Source of the DNA: Adhaeribacter aquaticus DSM 16391
GTDB taxonomy: Bacteria; Bacteroidota; Bacteroidia; Cytophagales; Hymenobacteraceae
Reading direction: 5' to 3'
Assembly (NCBI RefSeq): GCF_000473365.1
Contig: NZ_KI421517.1
Location: 2,319,504-2,383,503 of the forward strand
DNA length: 64,000 nucleotides
Made by a program: the position numbers and the translations under genes. Below are positions 34,428 to 43,511 of the stretch, piece after piece. The notes under the pieces were generated by a model. That model did no database searches. It was not told the DNA's origin and saw nothing but the letters and a program-made list of their open reading frames with translations. Numbering within the stretch: position 1 is the stretch's first letter; each line of letters starts with the position of its first letter.

Positions 34428-34479
34428 ATTTATTCCCTAATATCTTTGTAATTACATTTTATATTTCGCCGGGCCTTGC

Positions 34480-37400
34480 ATGAGCAGTAACGAGAACAAA
34501 CCAGAAAACCAACCAAAACATTCTATAGAACCAGCTAACTCGCCAGACCCGTATGTGGTAGGTATTGGCGCGGCGGCGGGCGGCTTGCAGGCCCTGGATG
34601 AACTATTTAAAAACATACCCCGCGACAGCGTAGCTTACGTAATTCTACAACATTTATCGCCGGAGCATAAAACCTTACTTAAAGAATTACTAAGCAAACA
34701 CACCCCACTGCGATTTCGGGATGTGGCGCACGACATGCCCCTGGAAGTAAACAACGTGTACTTAATTCCGGCGGGCAAGCAAATAACCCTGAAAGGCAAC
34801 CACCTGCAGGTTACCGACCGCGTGCCGGAAAATGCCACCGCCCGCACCATCGATACTTTTTTTAAATCGTTGGCCCGGGAAAAAGGCTCTAAAGCTATTG
34901 GCATTATTTTATCGGGCACCGGCGTAGATGGTGCCGAAGGCATTAAAGCCTTAAAAAAGGCAAAAGGCCTGGTGCTGGTACAAGATCCGGAAACAGCCCG
35001 CTTTGATGGCATGCCCCGCCATGCGATTAATTCCGGGTTTGCCGACTATATTTTGCCCCCCCAGGAAATGCCCGACGAAATTTTTAATTTTGTTAAGATT
35101 ACACCCCTGACCAATCACTTATCTACGTTGGTAAACGAAAATGATCCGGCCTTTTTGCAGATACTGGAACTGGTACGCGAGCGTTCCGGCATTGATTTCC
35201 GGAATTATAAACGGCCTACTATTATCCGGCGCATTAGCCGGCGCATGGCGGCCTGCAATACCAGTTCCCTGCTAGAGTATTTAGATTACCTGCAGCTGCA
35301 CACCGACGAAGCCGATTTGCTGGGCAAAGAATTTTTAATTGGCGTTACTAACTTTTTCCGCGACCCCGAGGCTTTTGAAGTAATTGAAAAAGAAGTAATA
35401 CCTGCTTTGGCAGACCAGAAAACACTTGCCGACCAACTGCGCATTTGGGTAGTCGGGTGCTCATCTGGCGAAGAAGCTTATTCCCTGGCTATACTGGTGC
35501 GCGAACACCTCGATGAAATAGGCAAAGAACTGGAAGTAAAAATATTTGCTTCGGATATAGACCGCGACGCCCTGGATTATGCCAGTAAAGCTCTTTACAC
35601 AAAAGAAAGTTTGGCTGATGTACCAGCTGATCGCAAAAAAAAATACTTTGTAAAAGAAGAAGGCAAATACCGCATCGTGCAACGGGTGCGCCGCATGGTA
35701 ATTTTTGCTCCCCACAACATCATAAACGATGCTCCCTTTAGTAATATAGATTTAATAACCTGCCGCAACATGCTTATTTACTTAAGCCCCATGTTGCAGA
35801 AAAAAGTAATTAACAAGTTTCATTATGCCCTACGGGTAAGCGGTTATTTATTTTTAGGCTCCAGCGAAAGCATTGGCGATGGTAAAAACTTTTTAGAGGT
35901 AAACAAAAAGTGGAAAATATTTCAGACCACCACCCAATCGCGGGCCCTGGGTGTTGAAAACTTTGGGGCTACCAATGTCCGCACTTTCAAATCTGAATTA
36001 AAAGCCGTGGAGCCTACTAAAGAACCAATTCCCCGGCAACAACTGCAACACCAGCTTTCTGAAATTCTGAATGAATCTATTCTGGATGAATACGGCTACG
36101 CGGCGGTATATGTAGACGAAAACTATGACCTGGTGCACGGCTTTGGCGAATATACCCGGTACCTGACTTTGCCTAACCGCACCTTTACGCTCAATATTTT
36201 TAAACTGGTACCCGCTGACCTGGCTTTAAACTTAGGCACCATGTTGCGCAGAGTAAACCAGGAAAAAGAACGGCTAACCGCGCGGGGGGTGCTTATCCGG
36301 GAAAACGACCAGCAACGGCACATAAATATTACCATCCGGCCTTATTTTAATGCCAGCAAAAGCCCTCAAAAACTATTTTTAATTTTATTCAGCGAAGATA
36401 ACAGCCTGGAGTTACCCCAAACCGATACGCAGACATTCTGGAATGCCACGCATTACGAAACCCGCGTTAGTGAGCTGGAAGGGGAACTGCAACTCACCAA
36501 AGAAGATTTACAAAATGTAGTAGAAGCTTTGGAAACGGCTAACGAAGAGCTGCAGAGCACCAACGAAGAACTACTTTCTTCTAACGAAGAACTCCAAAGT
36601 ACCAATGAAGAACTGCAATCGCTAAACGAGGAGTTGCATACGGTAAATGCCGAGCATCAGTATAAAATAAAAATGCTGATTGAGCTAGACGATGACTTGA
36701 ATAACTATTTCAGGAGCACCGATATTGGGCAGGTTTTCCTGGACCTGGATTTACGGATACGCAAATTTACTCCGGCTGCTACCCACCAGATAAACCTAAT
36801 TGAAAGTGATATTGGCCGTTCTATTACTCAAATTTCGATTAACTTAAAATATGACAATTTTATAGAAGATATAAAAGAAGCTATTCAGTACAAGAAACCG
36901 ATCGAAAGGGAAATCCAGAGTAAAAGTGGCGTTTGGCACCAAACCCGCATTCTGCCCTACCTAACCCAGGATAAGCGCGTAGATGGTGCCATTATTATTT
37001 TCATTAACATTCATGAGCTTAAAAGCCTGCATTTATTACAGGACAAGATCCTGGATAGCTCTCCTTCTACCATAATGGCATTAAGTGCCGTACGAAACAA
37101 CCTGAATATTATTGTTGATTTTGAGTGTACCTTATTAAACAAAGCCGGAGAAGAATTATTGGGGAAACCCGAAAAGACTTTACTAACAAATCCGCTGAGC
37201 AAAGCCTACCCGGCGTTGCTGCAACAAGGCTTACTAGAGCAATTTATCCGTGTAGTGGACGAAGGTGAAATGCTGAATAAAGAAATTTATCAGTTGGATG
37301 AGCAGCATAATGCCGGCAACTGGATACACCTGACCGCACTTAAATTAGAAGACGGCCTTGTACTAACCTTGCGGGATATTACCAAACGAAAAGCCTACGA

Positions 37401-38460
37401 ACAAAAACTGCTACAGCAGCAGGATGAAATCAGGGCCAGCGGCGAACAATTTAGAACCATGCTGGAAGCCTTTCCGCACATTACCTGGACAGGCCTACCC
37501 GATGGTCGGGTTAAAACTTATAACAAACAATGGTATGAATATACCGGGTTTCCGGAATCATCTGGCCCAGACTTAACCTGGGAACAAGCTGTTCATCCCG
37601 ATGACTTGGAACCAGGCTTTAAGGCTTTTACAGAAGCAACCCAAAATAAAACCAACTGCTCTTTTGAAGTACGCATCCGGCGTTACGATGGCGTATACCG
37701 CTGGCACCTGGTTCGCATGGTTCCTTACCAGACCGAAAACCAGGAAACCATGTGGATTGGGACCTCTACGGATGTACACGACCAGAAAGTGGCCGAAAGA
37801 GAAAATACCCGCCTGCGGGTACAACAGCAAAGAGAAGTACTAACCGCCATTTTACATACCCAGGAAGCCGAGCGAAAAAGAATTTCGGAAGCCCTGCACA
37901 ATGGCTTAGGCCAGATTTTATACGCCACCAAGCTAAACTTTACCGATCTGGCCGATAATGTACCGGCGGATAAGAAAACGCTGAAAGTGCGGGTAAACAC
38001 TCTACTGGATGAAGCCATTACCGCTACCCGTAACATTTCCTTTGAACTAACGCCTTCGGTACTAAAGGATTTTGGCTTAAAAACAGCTATAAAAGAATTA
38101 ATAACCCGGATAGCCAACCCGCAGATAAAAGTTACCTCGGATATTGATGGTTTTGAAGAGCGCCTGCCTTACCTGGTAGAAATATCGCTCTACCGCATTG
38201 TTCAGGAATTGCTGAATAATATATTAAAGCACAGCAAGGCCACCGAAGCAGTAATAGAACTGGTTCAGCAACAGGATAAAATTTACCTGAGCATCCAGGA
38301 CAATGGTGTTGGTTTCGAAAAAAATAAGTTTGACGATTCTAAAGGCCTGGGCTTAAGCAGCATTAAAAACCGGGTAAATGTATTGGGAGGTCAGTTACGC
38401 GTAGATTCCCGGCCGGGCCAGGGCACCGTATACGAAATAACAGCTAAAATCAGGAATTAA
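34480..38460 (+). CDS. CheB-CheR-PAS-histidine kinase fusion protein
   Basis: 1326 aa cytoplasmic signalling protein. Domains by approximate residue: CheB 24-197 (Ser in GAAAGGLQAL shifted to Ala, see below), CheR methyltransferase 220-484 (VVGCSSGEEAYSLAI, TCRNMLIYL), repeat-rich coiled coil 664-730 (NEELQSTNEEL repeated), PAS 730-847, PAS 848-977, PAS_3 987-1107 (WTGLPDGRVKTYNKQWYEYTG), HisKA_3-type dimerisation with His in EALHNGLGQ near 1136, HATPase 1229-1326 (DNGVGFE, GLGLSSIKNRV). The CheB nucleophile position reads GAAAGG, where active paralogs have GSSAGG or GTSAGG, so the esterase domain is probably inactive. No cognate response regulator lies next to it. Confidence 0.92.
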   Translation: MSSNENKPENQPKHSIEPANSPDPYVVGIGAAAGGLQALDELFKNIPRDSVAYVILQHLSPEHKTLLKELLSKHTPLRFRDVAHDMPLEVNNVYLIPAGKQITLKGNHLQVTDRVPENATARTIDTFFKSLAREKGSKAIGIILSGTGVDGAEGIKALKKAKGLVLVQDPETARFDGMPRHAINSGFADYILPPQEMPDEIFNFVKITPLTNHLSTLVNENDPAFLQILELVRERSGIDFRNYKRPTIIRRISRRMAACNTSSLLEYLDYLQLHTDEADLLGKEFLIGVTNFFRDPEAFEVIEKEVIPALADQKTLADQLRIWVVGCSSGEEAYSLAILVREHLDEIGKELEVKIFASDIDRDALDYASKALYTKESLADVPADRKKKYFVKEEGKYRIVQRVRRMVIFAPHNIINDAPFSNIDLITCRNMLIYLSPMLQKKVINKFHYALRVSGYLFLGSSESIGDGKNFLEVNKKWKIFQTTTQSRALGVENFGATNVRTFKSELKAVEPTKEPIPRQQLQHQLSEILNESILDEYGYAAVYVDENYDLVHGFGEYTRYLTLPNRTFTLNIFKLVPADLALNLGTMLRRVNQEKERLTARGVLIRENDQQRHINITIRPYFNASKSPQKLFLILFSEDNSLELPQTDTQTFWNATHYETRVSELEGELQLTKEDLQNVVEALETANEELQSTNEELLSSNEELQSTNEELQSLNEELHTVNAEHQYKIKMLIELDDDLNNYFRSTDIGQVFLDLDLRIRKFTPAATHQINLIESDIGRSITQISINLKYDNFIEDIKEAIQYKKPIEREIQSKSGVWHQTRILPYLTQDKRVDGAIIIFINIHELKSLHLLQDKILDSSPSTIMALSAVRNNLNIIVDFECTLLNKAGEELLGKPEKTLLTNPLSKAYPALLQQGLLEQFIRVVDEGEMLNKEIYQLDEQHNAGNWIHLTALKLEDGLVLTLRDITKRKAYEQKLLQQQDEIRASGEQFRTMLEAFPHITWTGLPDGRVKTYNKQWYEYTGFPESSGPDLTWEQAVHPDDLEPGFKAFTEATQNKTNCSFEVRIRRYDGVYRWHLVRMVPYQTENQETMWIGTSTDVHDQKVAERENTRLRVQQQREVLTAILHTQEAERKRISEALHNGLGQILYATKLNFTDLADNVPADKKTLKVRVNTLLDEAITATRNISFELTPSVLKDFGLKTAIKELITRIANPQIKVTSDIDGFEERLPYLVEISLYRIVQELLNNILKHSKATEAVIELVQQQDKIYLSIQDNGVGFEKNKFDDSKGLGLSSIKNRVNVLGGQLRVDSRPGQGTVYEITAKIRN

Positions 38461-38489
38461 AGGCTTTGTTCTTATAGTAATAACTGGCA

Positions 38490-38535
38490 GCCGGAGAAAG
38501 AAGAATAAAATTCAGCTTTCTCCGGCTTTTGCTTT
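38490..38535 (+). terminator. Terminator after the CheB-CheR-kinase gene
   Basis: GCCGGAGAAAG pairs with CTTTCTCCGGC across a 15-nt loop, followed by TTTTGCTTTT. Confidence 0.85.
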
Positions 38536-38735
38536 TAGCCTACCCGGCACCCCTATTTTTTATATACATTGGGCAAGACCGGTGCTGCCGGCTAACGCTT
38601 CTTTTAGCCCTAACAATTTTTTAAAGAAGCTTTTCCTGATTTAACTGGTATTATTTCTAAAACATTTTGCACCTTTAGGCGTTGTCTTTAAAACATTAAT
38701 TACCGAATGCCTAAATTTTTACTTCTGCTTTTCTA

Positions 38736-41057
38736 ATGTTCAGGCTGTTTTCTTTTACCTGCTTTTGCTGCCTGGCCTTTTTATTTTTGTTTAGCACCAG
38801 CCCTGCATTTGCTCAGAAAAAATATACCATTAGCGGCATTGTCCGCGATCCGGAAACCAAAGAAAGCTTAGTTGGAGTAGCCGTTTACAGTCCGGAGTTA
38901 CAAACCGGAACCAACACCAGCAATACTGGATATTACCAACTCACGGTTGCGCCGGGTACTTATACCCTGCAATTTTCTTATGTTGGCTACCAATCGCAAA
39001 CCCATACCCTTACCGTAACCAAAAACCTAAAGCTTAACCTCGATTTAATGGCTACTTCTCATGAGCTAAACGAGGTAGTAATAGAAGCCGGCGGTTTGCA
39101 GGAAAAACTAAAAACCTCGCAAATGAGTGTAGAGCAGCTCTCCATCCGCGAAGCCAAATTAATGCCTGCGCTTTTTGGGGAAGTAGATATTATCAAATCC
39201 TTACAGTTAAAGCCGGGGGTCCAATCGGGTGGCGAAGGCTCGGCGGGTTTGTACGTACGGGGCGGTGGCCCCGACCAGAATTTGTTTTTGCTGGATGGCG
39301 CTACTATTTACAATGCCTCGCATTTGTTCGGGTTCTTCAGTGTTTTTAATTCGGATGCCGTACGCAGTGTAGATCTGTACAAAGGCGGTTTTCCGGCCCA
39401 GTTTGGTGGCCGGCTTTCCTCGGTGGTAGATGTATCTTTGAAAGAAGGCAATACCCAAAAATATTCGGCCAGTGGCGGCGTGGGGCTTATTGCTTCCCGA
39501 CTTACCCTGGAAGGCCCTATTAAAAAAGGGAAATCTTCTTTTATTATTTCCGGTCGGCGCACTTACGTCGATTTATTTACCCGCCTCATGAACCAGGCTA
39601 ATGCCAAAGACCCGGAGTATGACCCCATACCCAATTATTATTTTTACGATTTTAACGCCAAAGCCCACTACGATATAAGTGCTAAAGACAAAGTGTACCT
39701 GAGCGGCTACCTGGGCAACGATTTAATTGGTTTCCGGAACAGTGGCTTTAACTTTGATTTTAACTGGGGCAATAAAGCCGGTGCCCTGCGCTGGCAACAT
39801 AATTTTTCGCCTAAGTTATTCCTCAATACTACCTTATCGGCTTCCGGCTACCGGTACAACATTACCAATACCATTGAGAACTTCAGTTTTAATATTTCTT
39901 CCAATATTAAAGACTATGGCCTGCGCACCGATTTGGATTACCTGCCCGGCAATAACCACAGCTTTAAATTTGGAGCACAAGCCGTTCATCACGCTTTTGA
40001 AGTAGGTCGTTTAAAAGCCGGCTCCGAAGACAATACCATTTCGTTTAGTTCCGGCTCTACTTACCAGGGGGTAGAATATGGCGTATATGCCGGCGACGAG
40101 TATACCCCCAGCCCCAGCTTTACTTTAAATTATGGCTTACGTTTTTCCGGGTTTAAAGCTGGCACCAGCAATTTTATGGGTTTGGAGCCGCGCGTAGCCG
40201 CCCGCTATGCCTTAACCGAAAACACCTCCTTAAAGGCCAGTTATACCCGCATGAACCAGTACATCCACCTGGTTTCTAATTCGGGCGCTTCTTTACCCAC
40301 TGATATCTGGTACCCGGCTAACAACGTAGTACGGCCCCAGCGGTCGCATCAAGTGGCACTTGGCATCAGTAAACTCAGCCAAAACGGCCAATACCTGCTA
40401 ACCAATGAAGTTTATTACAAATGGATGCTGAACCAGATTGATTTTAAAGACGGCGCCCAGCTCTTTGCCAACGACAACTTAAATGCGGAGTTTTTATTTG
40501 GCCGGGGCCGCAGCTACGGCAACGAATGGTATCTGGAGAAAAAACAAGGCCGCACCACCGGCTGGATTGGCTATACCCTTTCCTGGACCTATCGCCAGTT
40601 TGCCGAGATAAACGAAGGCCGCTGGTTCCCGAACCGCTACGACCGCCGCCACGATGTAACCCTGGTAGCCCTGCACCAACTAACCAAACGCCTGCATTTT
40701 ACCGGCACCTGGGTTTATGGCAGCGGCAATGCCTTCTCGGTACCGGTAGCCCGCATTATCCTGCAAGGGCACCCCGGCGAGCGCGAAAGCTACGTTCCGA
40801 TCTATTCGGAACGCAACAGCTACCGCCAGGCGCCTTATCACCGGCTGGATCTGGGCATCGTGTATCGGTTACGGCCAAAACGCGGCGAAGCTGATTTAAC
40901 TTTTAGCTTGTACAATGCTTATAACCGCCGGAACCCTTACTTTATTTATTTTAAGCAAATCCGGGACGAGGAAACAGAAGTAACAACTGGTTTTCAGGCA
41001 AAGCAGGTTTCGTTATTTCCGGCTATTCCGGCCATTACCTATAATTTTAAATTCTGA
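38736..41057 (+). CDS. TonB-dependent outer-membrane receptor
   Basis: 773 aa. A signal peptide ends near SPAFAQ. An N-terminal carboxypeptidase-regulatory-like beta domain (about 28-115, YTISGIVRDPETKESLVGVAVY) precedes the plug domain (about 120-230, GGEGSAGLYVRGGGPDQNLFLLDGA). The 22-strand barrel ends in a terminal Phe (ITYNFKF). It belongs to the family paired with DUF4249 lipoproteins rather than the SusC/SusD class. Its stop overlaps the next start (TGATG), so the pair is translationally coupled. The ligand is unknown. Confidence 0.93.
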   Translation: MFRLFSFTCFCCLAFLFLFSTSPAFAQKKYTISGIVRDPETKESLVGVAVYSPELQTGTNTSNTGYYQLTVAPGTYTLQFSYVGYQSQTHTLTVTKNLKLNLDLMATSHELNEVVIEAGGLQEKLKTSQMSVEQLSIREAKLMPALFGEVDIIKSLQLKPGVQSGGEGSAGLYVRGGGPDQNLFLLDGATIYNASHLFGFFSVFNSDAVRSVDLYKGGFPAQFGGRLSSVVDVSLKEGNTQKYSASGGVGLIASRLTLEGPIKKGKSSFIISGRRTYVDLFTRLMNQANAKDPEYDPIPNYYFYDFNAKAHYDISAKDKVYLSGYLGNDLIGFRNSGFNFDFNWGNKAGALRWQHNFSPKLFLNTTLSASGYRYNITNTIENFSFNISSNIKDYGLRTDLDYLPGNNHSFKFGAQAVHHAFEVGRLKAGSEDNTISFSSGSTYQGVEYGVYAGDEYTPSPSFTLNYGLRFSGFKAGTSNFMGLEPRVAARYALTENTSLKASYTRMNQYIHLVSNSGASLPTDIWYPANNVVRPQRSHQVALGISKLSQNGQYLLTNEVYYKWMLNQIDFKDGAQLFANDNLNAEFLFGRGRSYGNEWYLEKKQGRTTGWIGYTLSWTYRQFAEINEGRWFPNRYDRRHDVTLVALHQLTKRLHFTGTWVYGSGNAFSVPVARIILQGHPGERESYVPIYSERNSYRQAPYHRLDLGIVYRLRPKRGEADLTFSLYNAYNRRNPYFIYFKQIRDEETEVTTGFQAKQVSLFPAIPAITYNFKF

Positions 41058-41884
41058 TGAAGCAGTTCTGTTTTACCTATTTTACCAGGTTGCTGCCTTT
41101 GTTTTTTATAGGCGGTTTGGGTGCCTGTAGTAATATGGAAAAGGATATTAACGTGGTACTGCCGGAGCTGAAGCCGCAATTGGTAGTGGAATGTTACCTG
41201 GAACAAGGCATGCCTTACCAGTTAACGTTAAGCGAAAGCACCAGCTTTTTAGCTGAACCGCAACTTTCTTTAGTAAGAGATGCCATTGTGGTTATATCTT
41301 TCCGTGGCCGCCCCGATACTCTCCGGTACCGGCCTTTTTTTGATACCTATCAGCGGAAATATTACACCCACTATTCCCGAAATATTTTGCGGGCCCGGGC
41401 TGGCGAGGTCCTTACCCTGGTTATTACCGATAAAACCGGGCGTAAGCTTACCGGTACCACCATTGTTCAGGCACCGGTGCGCATAGATACTATTGAAGCT
41501 CATTACAACGACCGACAGGAAGCCTTCTTACTAACCAAATTTACCGATCCTCCACAAACCAGTAACTATTATTGGTATAGTGTTCATAAAAGACGGTTTA
41601 ACTCCCGGGCCGAATTAGATTATGCCGCCGATGATAAACTAAACGAAAGTTCTACTATAGCTTTTGGCTCTGGCTACGATTTTAAAAAGAATGACACCAC
41701 TATTGTATCGCTGTACCACATTGAGAAACAATACTATGATTTTCTGAATACCGTAGAAGCAGCCCGGGAAGCTAATTCCAATCCCTTTGCCCAACCTTCC
41801 GGGATAAAATCTACGGTGCAGGGCGGCCTGGGTGTTTTCACTAACCTGGCCTACGACAGGAGGGTATTTATTTTAAAGGATTAA
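41057..41884 (+). CDS. DUF4249 family lipoprotein
   Basis: 275 aa surface or periplasmic lipoprotein. The signal peptide ends with a lipobox (GLGAC, Cys near residue 24). The beta-rich body starts QLVVECYLEQGMPYQLTLSESTSF, typical of DUF4249. The start overlaps the receptor stop by one base. By analogy with other receptor-plus-lipoprotein pairs it probably works as a ligand-binding lid or accessory of the upstream TonB receptor, which is inference. Confidence 0.88.
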   Translation: MKQFCFTYFTRLLPLFFIGGLGACSNMEKDINVVLPELKPQLVVECYLEQGMPYQLTLSESTSFLAEPQLSLVRDAIVVISFRGRPDTLRYRPFFDTYQRKYYTHYSRNILRARAGEVLTLVITDKTGRKLTGTTIVQAPVRIDTIEAHYNDRQEAFLLTKFTDPPQTSNYYWYSVHKRRFNSRAELDYAADDKLNESSTIAFGSGYDFKKNDTTIVSLYHIEKQYYDFLNTVEAAREANSNPFAQPSGIKSTVQGGLGVFTNLAYDRRVFILKD

Positions 41885-41961
41885 ATCTTGAAATCAAGAT
41901 TATGGTCCATAACAAGGAAAAGGTATAAACTTAAAAAGATTGCCCCCAGGATAATTTGCCA

Positions 41962-42018
41962 AACCTATAAAAAGCAAAAGGCTCCTGAATTTCAGGAGCC
42001 TTTTGCTTTTTATAGGTT
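41962..42018. terminator. Bidirectional terminator with 28-bp perfect arms
   Basis: Arms 41962-41989 and 41991-42018 are perfect reverse complements around a single central T. The GC core AGGCTCCTGAA is flanked by AAAAAGCAAA and its complement. It separates the convergent DUF4249 and gltD genes. Confidence 0.92.
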
Positions 42019-42026
42019 AATTAAGC

Positions 42027-43511
42027 TTACGCGTAAGCATGCGTCGTGCTTAGCATAGATACATCCTTCGCTTCCAGTTTGGTTTCACCCATCAGGAACA
42101 AGTCTACATTGCGGGCAGCTTCGCGTCCTTCCGAAATAGCCCAAACTACTAATGATTGACCGCGGCGCATGTCACCGGCTGCAAATACCTTTTGTACACT
42201 GGTTTGGTAGCTGGCATTCGATTTTACGTTTCCACGCTCGTCCAAATCCACGCCCAGTTCTTCTAACATACCTTTATGTTGCGGATGTACGAAACCAATC
42301 GCTAATAAAGCTAAATCGCAAGGAACTTCTCTTTCGGTACCTGGTACTTCCTGGAATTTAGCGGGCTCACCTTCTTTGGTGCTTACAAAGCCCATATCCG
42401 CAATTTTAATTGCTTTTACGTGGCCTTCTGCATCGCCAACAAATTCTTTGGTTAAGATGCCCCAGTTACGGTCGCAGCCTTCTTCGTGTGAAGTAGAGGT
42501 ACGCAACTGCATTGGCCAGTTAGGCCAAGGTGTAGAAGCATCCCGTTCTTGCGGCGGCTTTGCCATTACTTCCACCTGCATAATGGATTTTGCTCCATGC
42601 CGGTTAGAAGTACCTACGCAGTCAGAACCTGTATCGCCACCACCAATAACCACTACGTGCTTATCGGTTGCCCACAGTTCTTCTTCCGGAGCAAATCCTT
42701 TACCAGCCACGCGGCCATTTTGCTGAGTCAGGAACTCCATCGCAAAATGTACCCCTTTCAGGTTACGGCCTGGTATTGGCAGATCACGGGCTACCGTAGA
42801 ACCACCTGTTAACACAATGGCATCAAAAGAGCGCAGGATATCAGCAACTTTTACGTTTTCACCAACATTTGCATTGGTTCTGAATTCCACACCTTCTTCT
42901 TCCATTACTTGCAACCGGCGGTCGATTACCCATTTTTCCAGTTTAAAGTCCGGAATACCATAGCGTAATAAACCTCCAATTTTATCAGCGCGCTCAAATA
43001 CAGTTACCGAATGACCGGCACTGTTTAACTGAGCAGCCGCAGCTAAACCAGCCGGACCAGAACCTACTACCGCTACTTTTTTACCGGTACGCATAATTGG
43101 GGTTTTCGCCCGTACGTAACCTTTTTCAAAGGCAGCTTCGGCAATGCTCTTTTCTATTTCTTCAATAGCAACCGGTGGTTTGTTTATACCCAGTACACAA
43201 GATGCTTCGCAAGGTGCCGGGCAAATACGGCCGGTAAATTCCGGGAAGTTATTCGTAGAGAATAAAATTCTCGCTGCTTCTTCCCAGTCTTTCTCATACA
43301 CGGCGTCGTTAAACTCCGGTATAATATTACCTAGCGGACAACCACTGTGGCAAAACGGCACACCGCAGTCCATACAACGGGCGGCCTGTGTCTGAATCTT
43401 CTCTTCCCCAAATGGTTCGTAGAGTTCATTATAATCGTTGATCCGTGTTTTTGGATCACGTTTTTTTGGCAGCTCTCTGCCATATTCCAAAAATCCTGTC
43501 GGCTTACCCAT
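42027..43511 (-). CDS. gltD: Glutamate synthase small (beta) subunit
   Basis: 494 aa. Feeds electrons from NAD(P)H to the large subunit. N-terminal iron-sulfur Cys clusters are in CMDCGVPFCHSGCPLGN and CPAPCEASC. FAD-binding VVGSGPAGLAAA is near residue 150 and the NAD(P)-binding region VVIGGGDTGSDCVG near 290. The C-terminal FAD segment is VFAAGDMRRGQSLVVWAISEGREAA. Its start overlaps the end of gltB by 8 nt, indicating coupled translation. Confidence 0.96.
   Translation of the reverse strand: MGKPTGFLEYGRELPKKRDPKTRINDYNELYEPFGEEKIQTQAARCMDCGVPFCHSGCPLGNIIPEFNDAVYEKDWEEAARILFSTNNFPEFTGRICPAPCEASCVLGINKPPVAIEEIEKSIAEAAFEKGYVRAKTPIMRTGKKVAVVGSGPAGLAAAAQLNSAGHSVTVFERADKIGGLLRYGIPDFKLEKWVIDRRLQVMEEEGVEFRTNANVGENVKVADILRSFDAIVLTGGSTVARDLPIPGRNLKGVHFAMEFLTQQNGRVAGKGFAPEEELWATDKHVVVIGGGDTGSDCVGTSNRHGAKSIMQVEVMAKPPQERDASTPWPNWPMQLRTSTSHEEGCDRNWGILTKEFVGDAEGHVKAIKIADMGFVSTKEGEPAKFQEVPGTEREVPCDLALLAIGFVHPQHKGMLEELGVDLDERGNVKSNASYQTSVQKVFAAGDMRRGQSLVVWAISEGREAARNVDLFLMGETKLEAKDVSMLSTTHAYA

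Noticed and set aside
36530-36660. Tandem repeat in the CheB-CheR-kinase gene as a non-coding repeat or CRISPR
   Set aside because: The repeats are in-frame units (NEELQSTNEEL) of a coiled coil, typical of this protein family.
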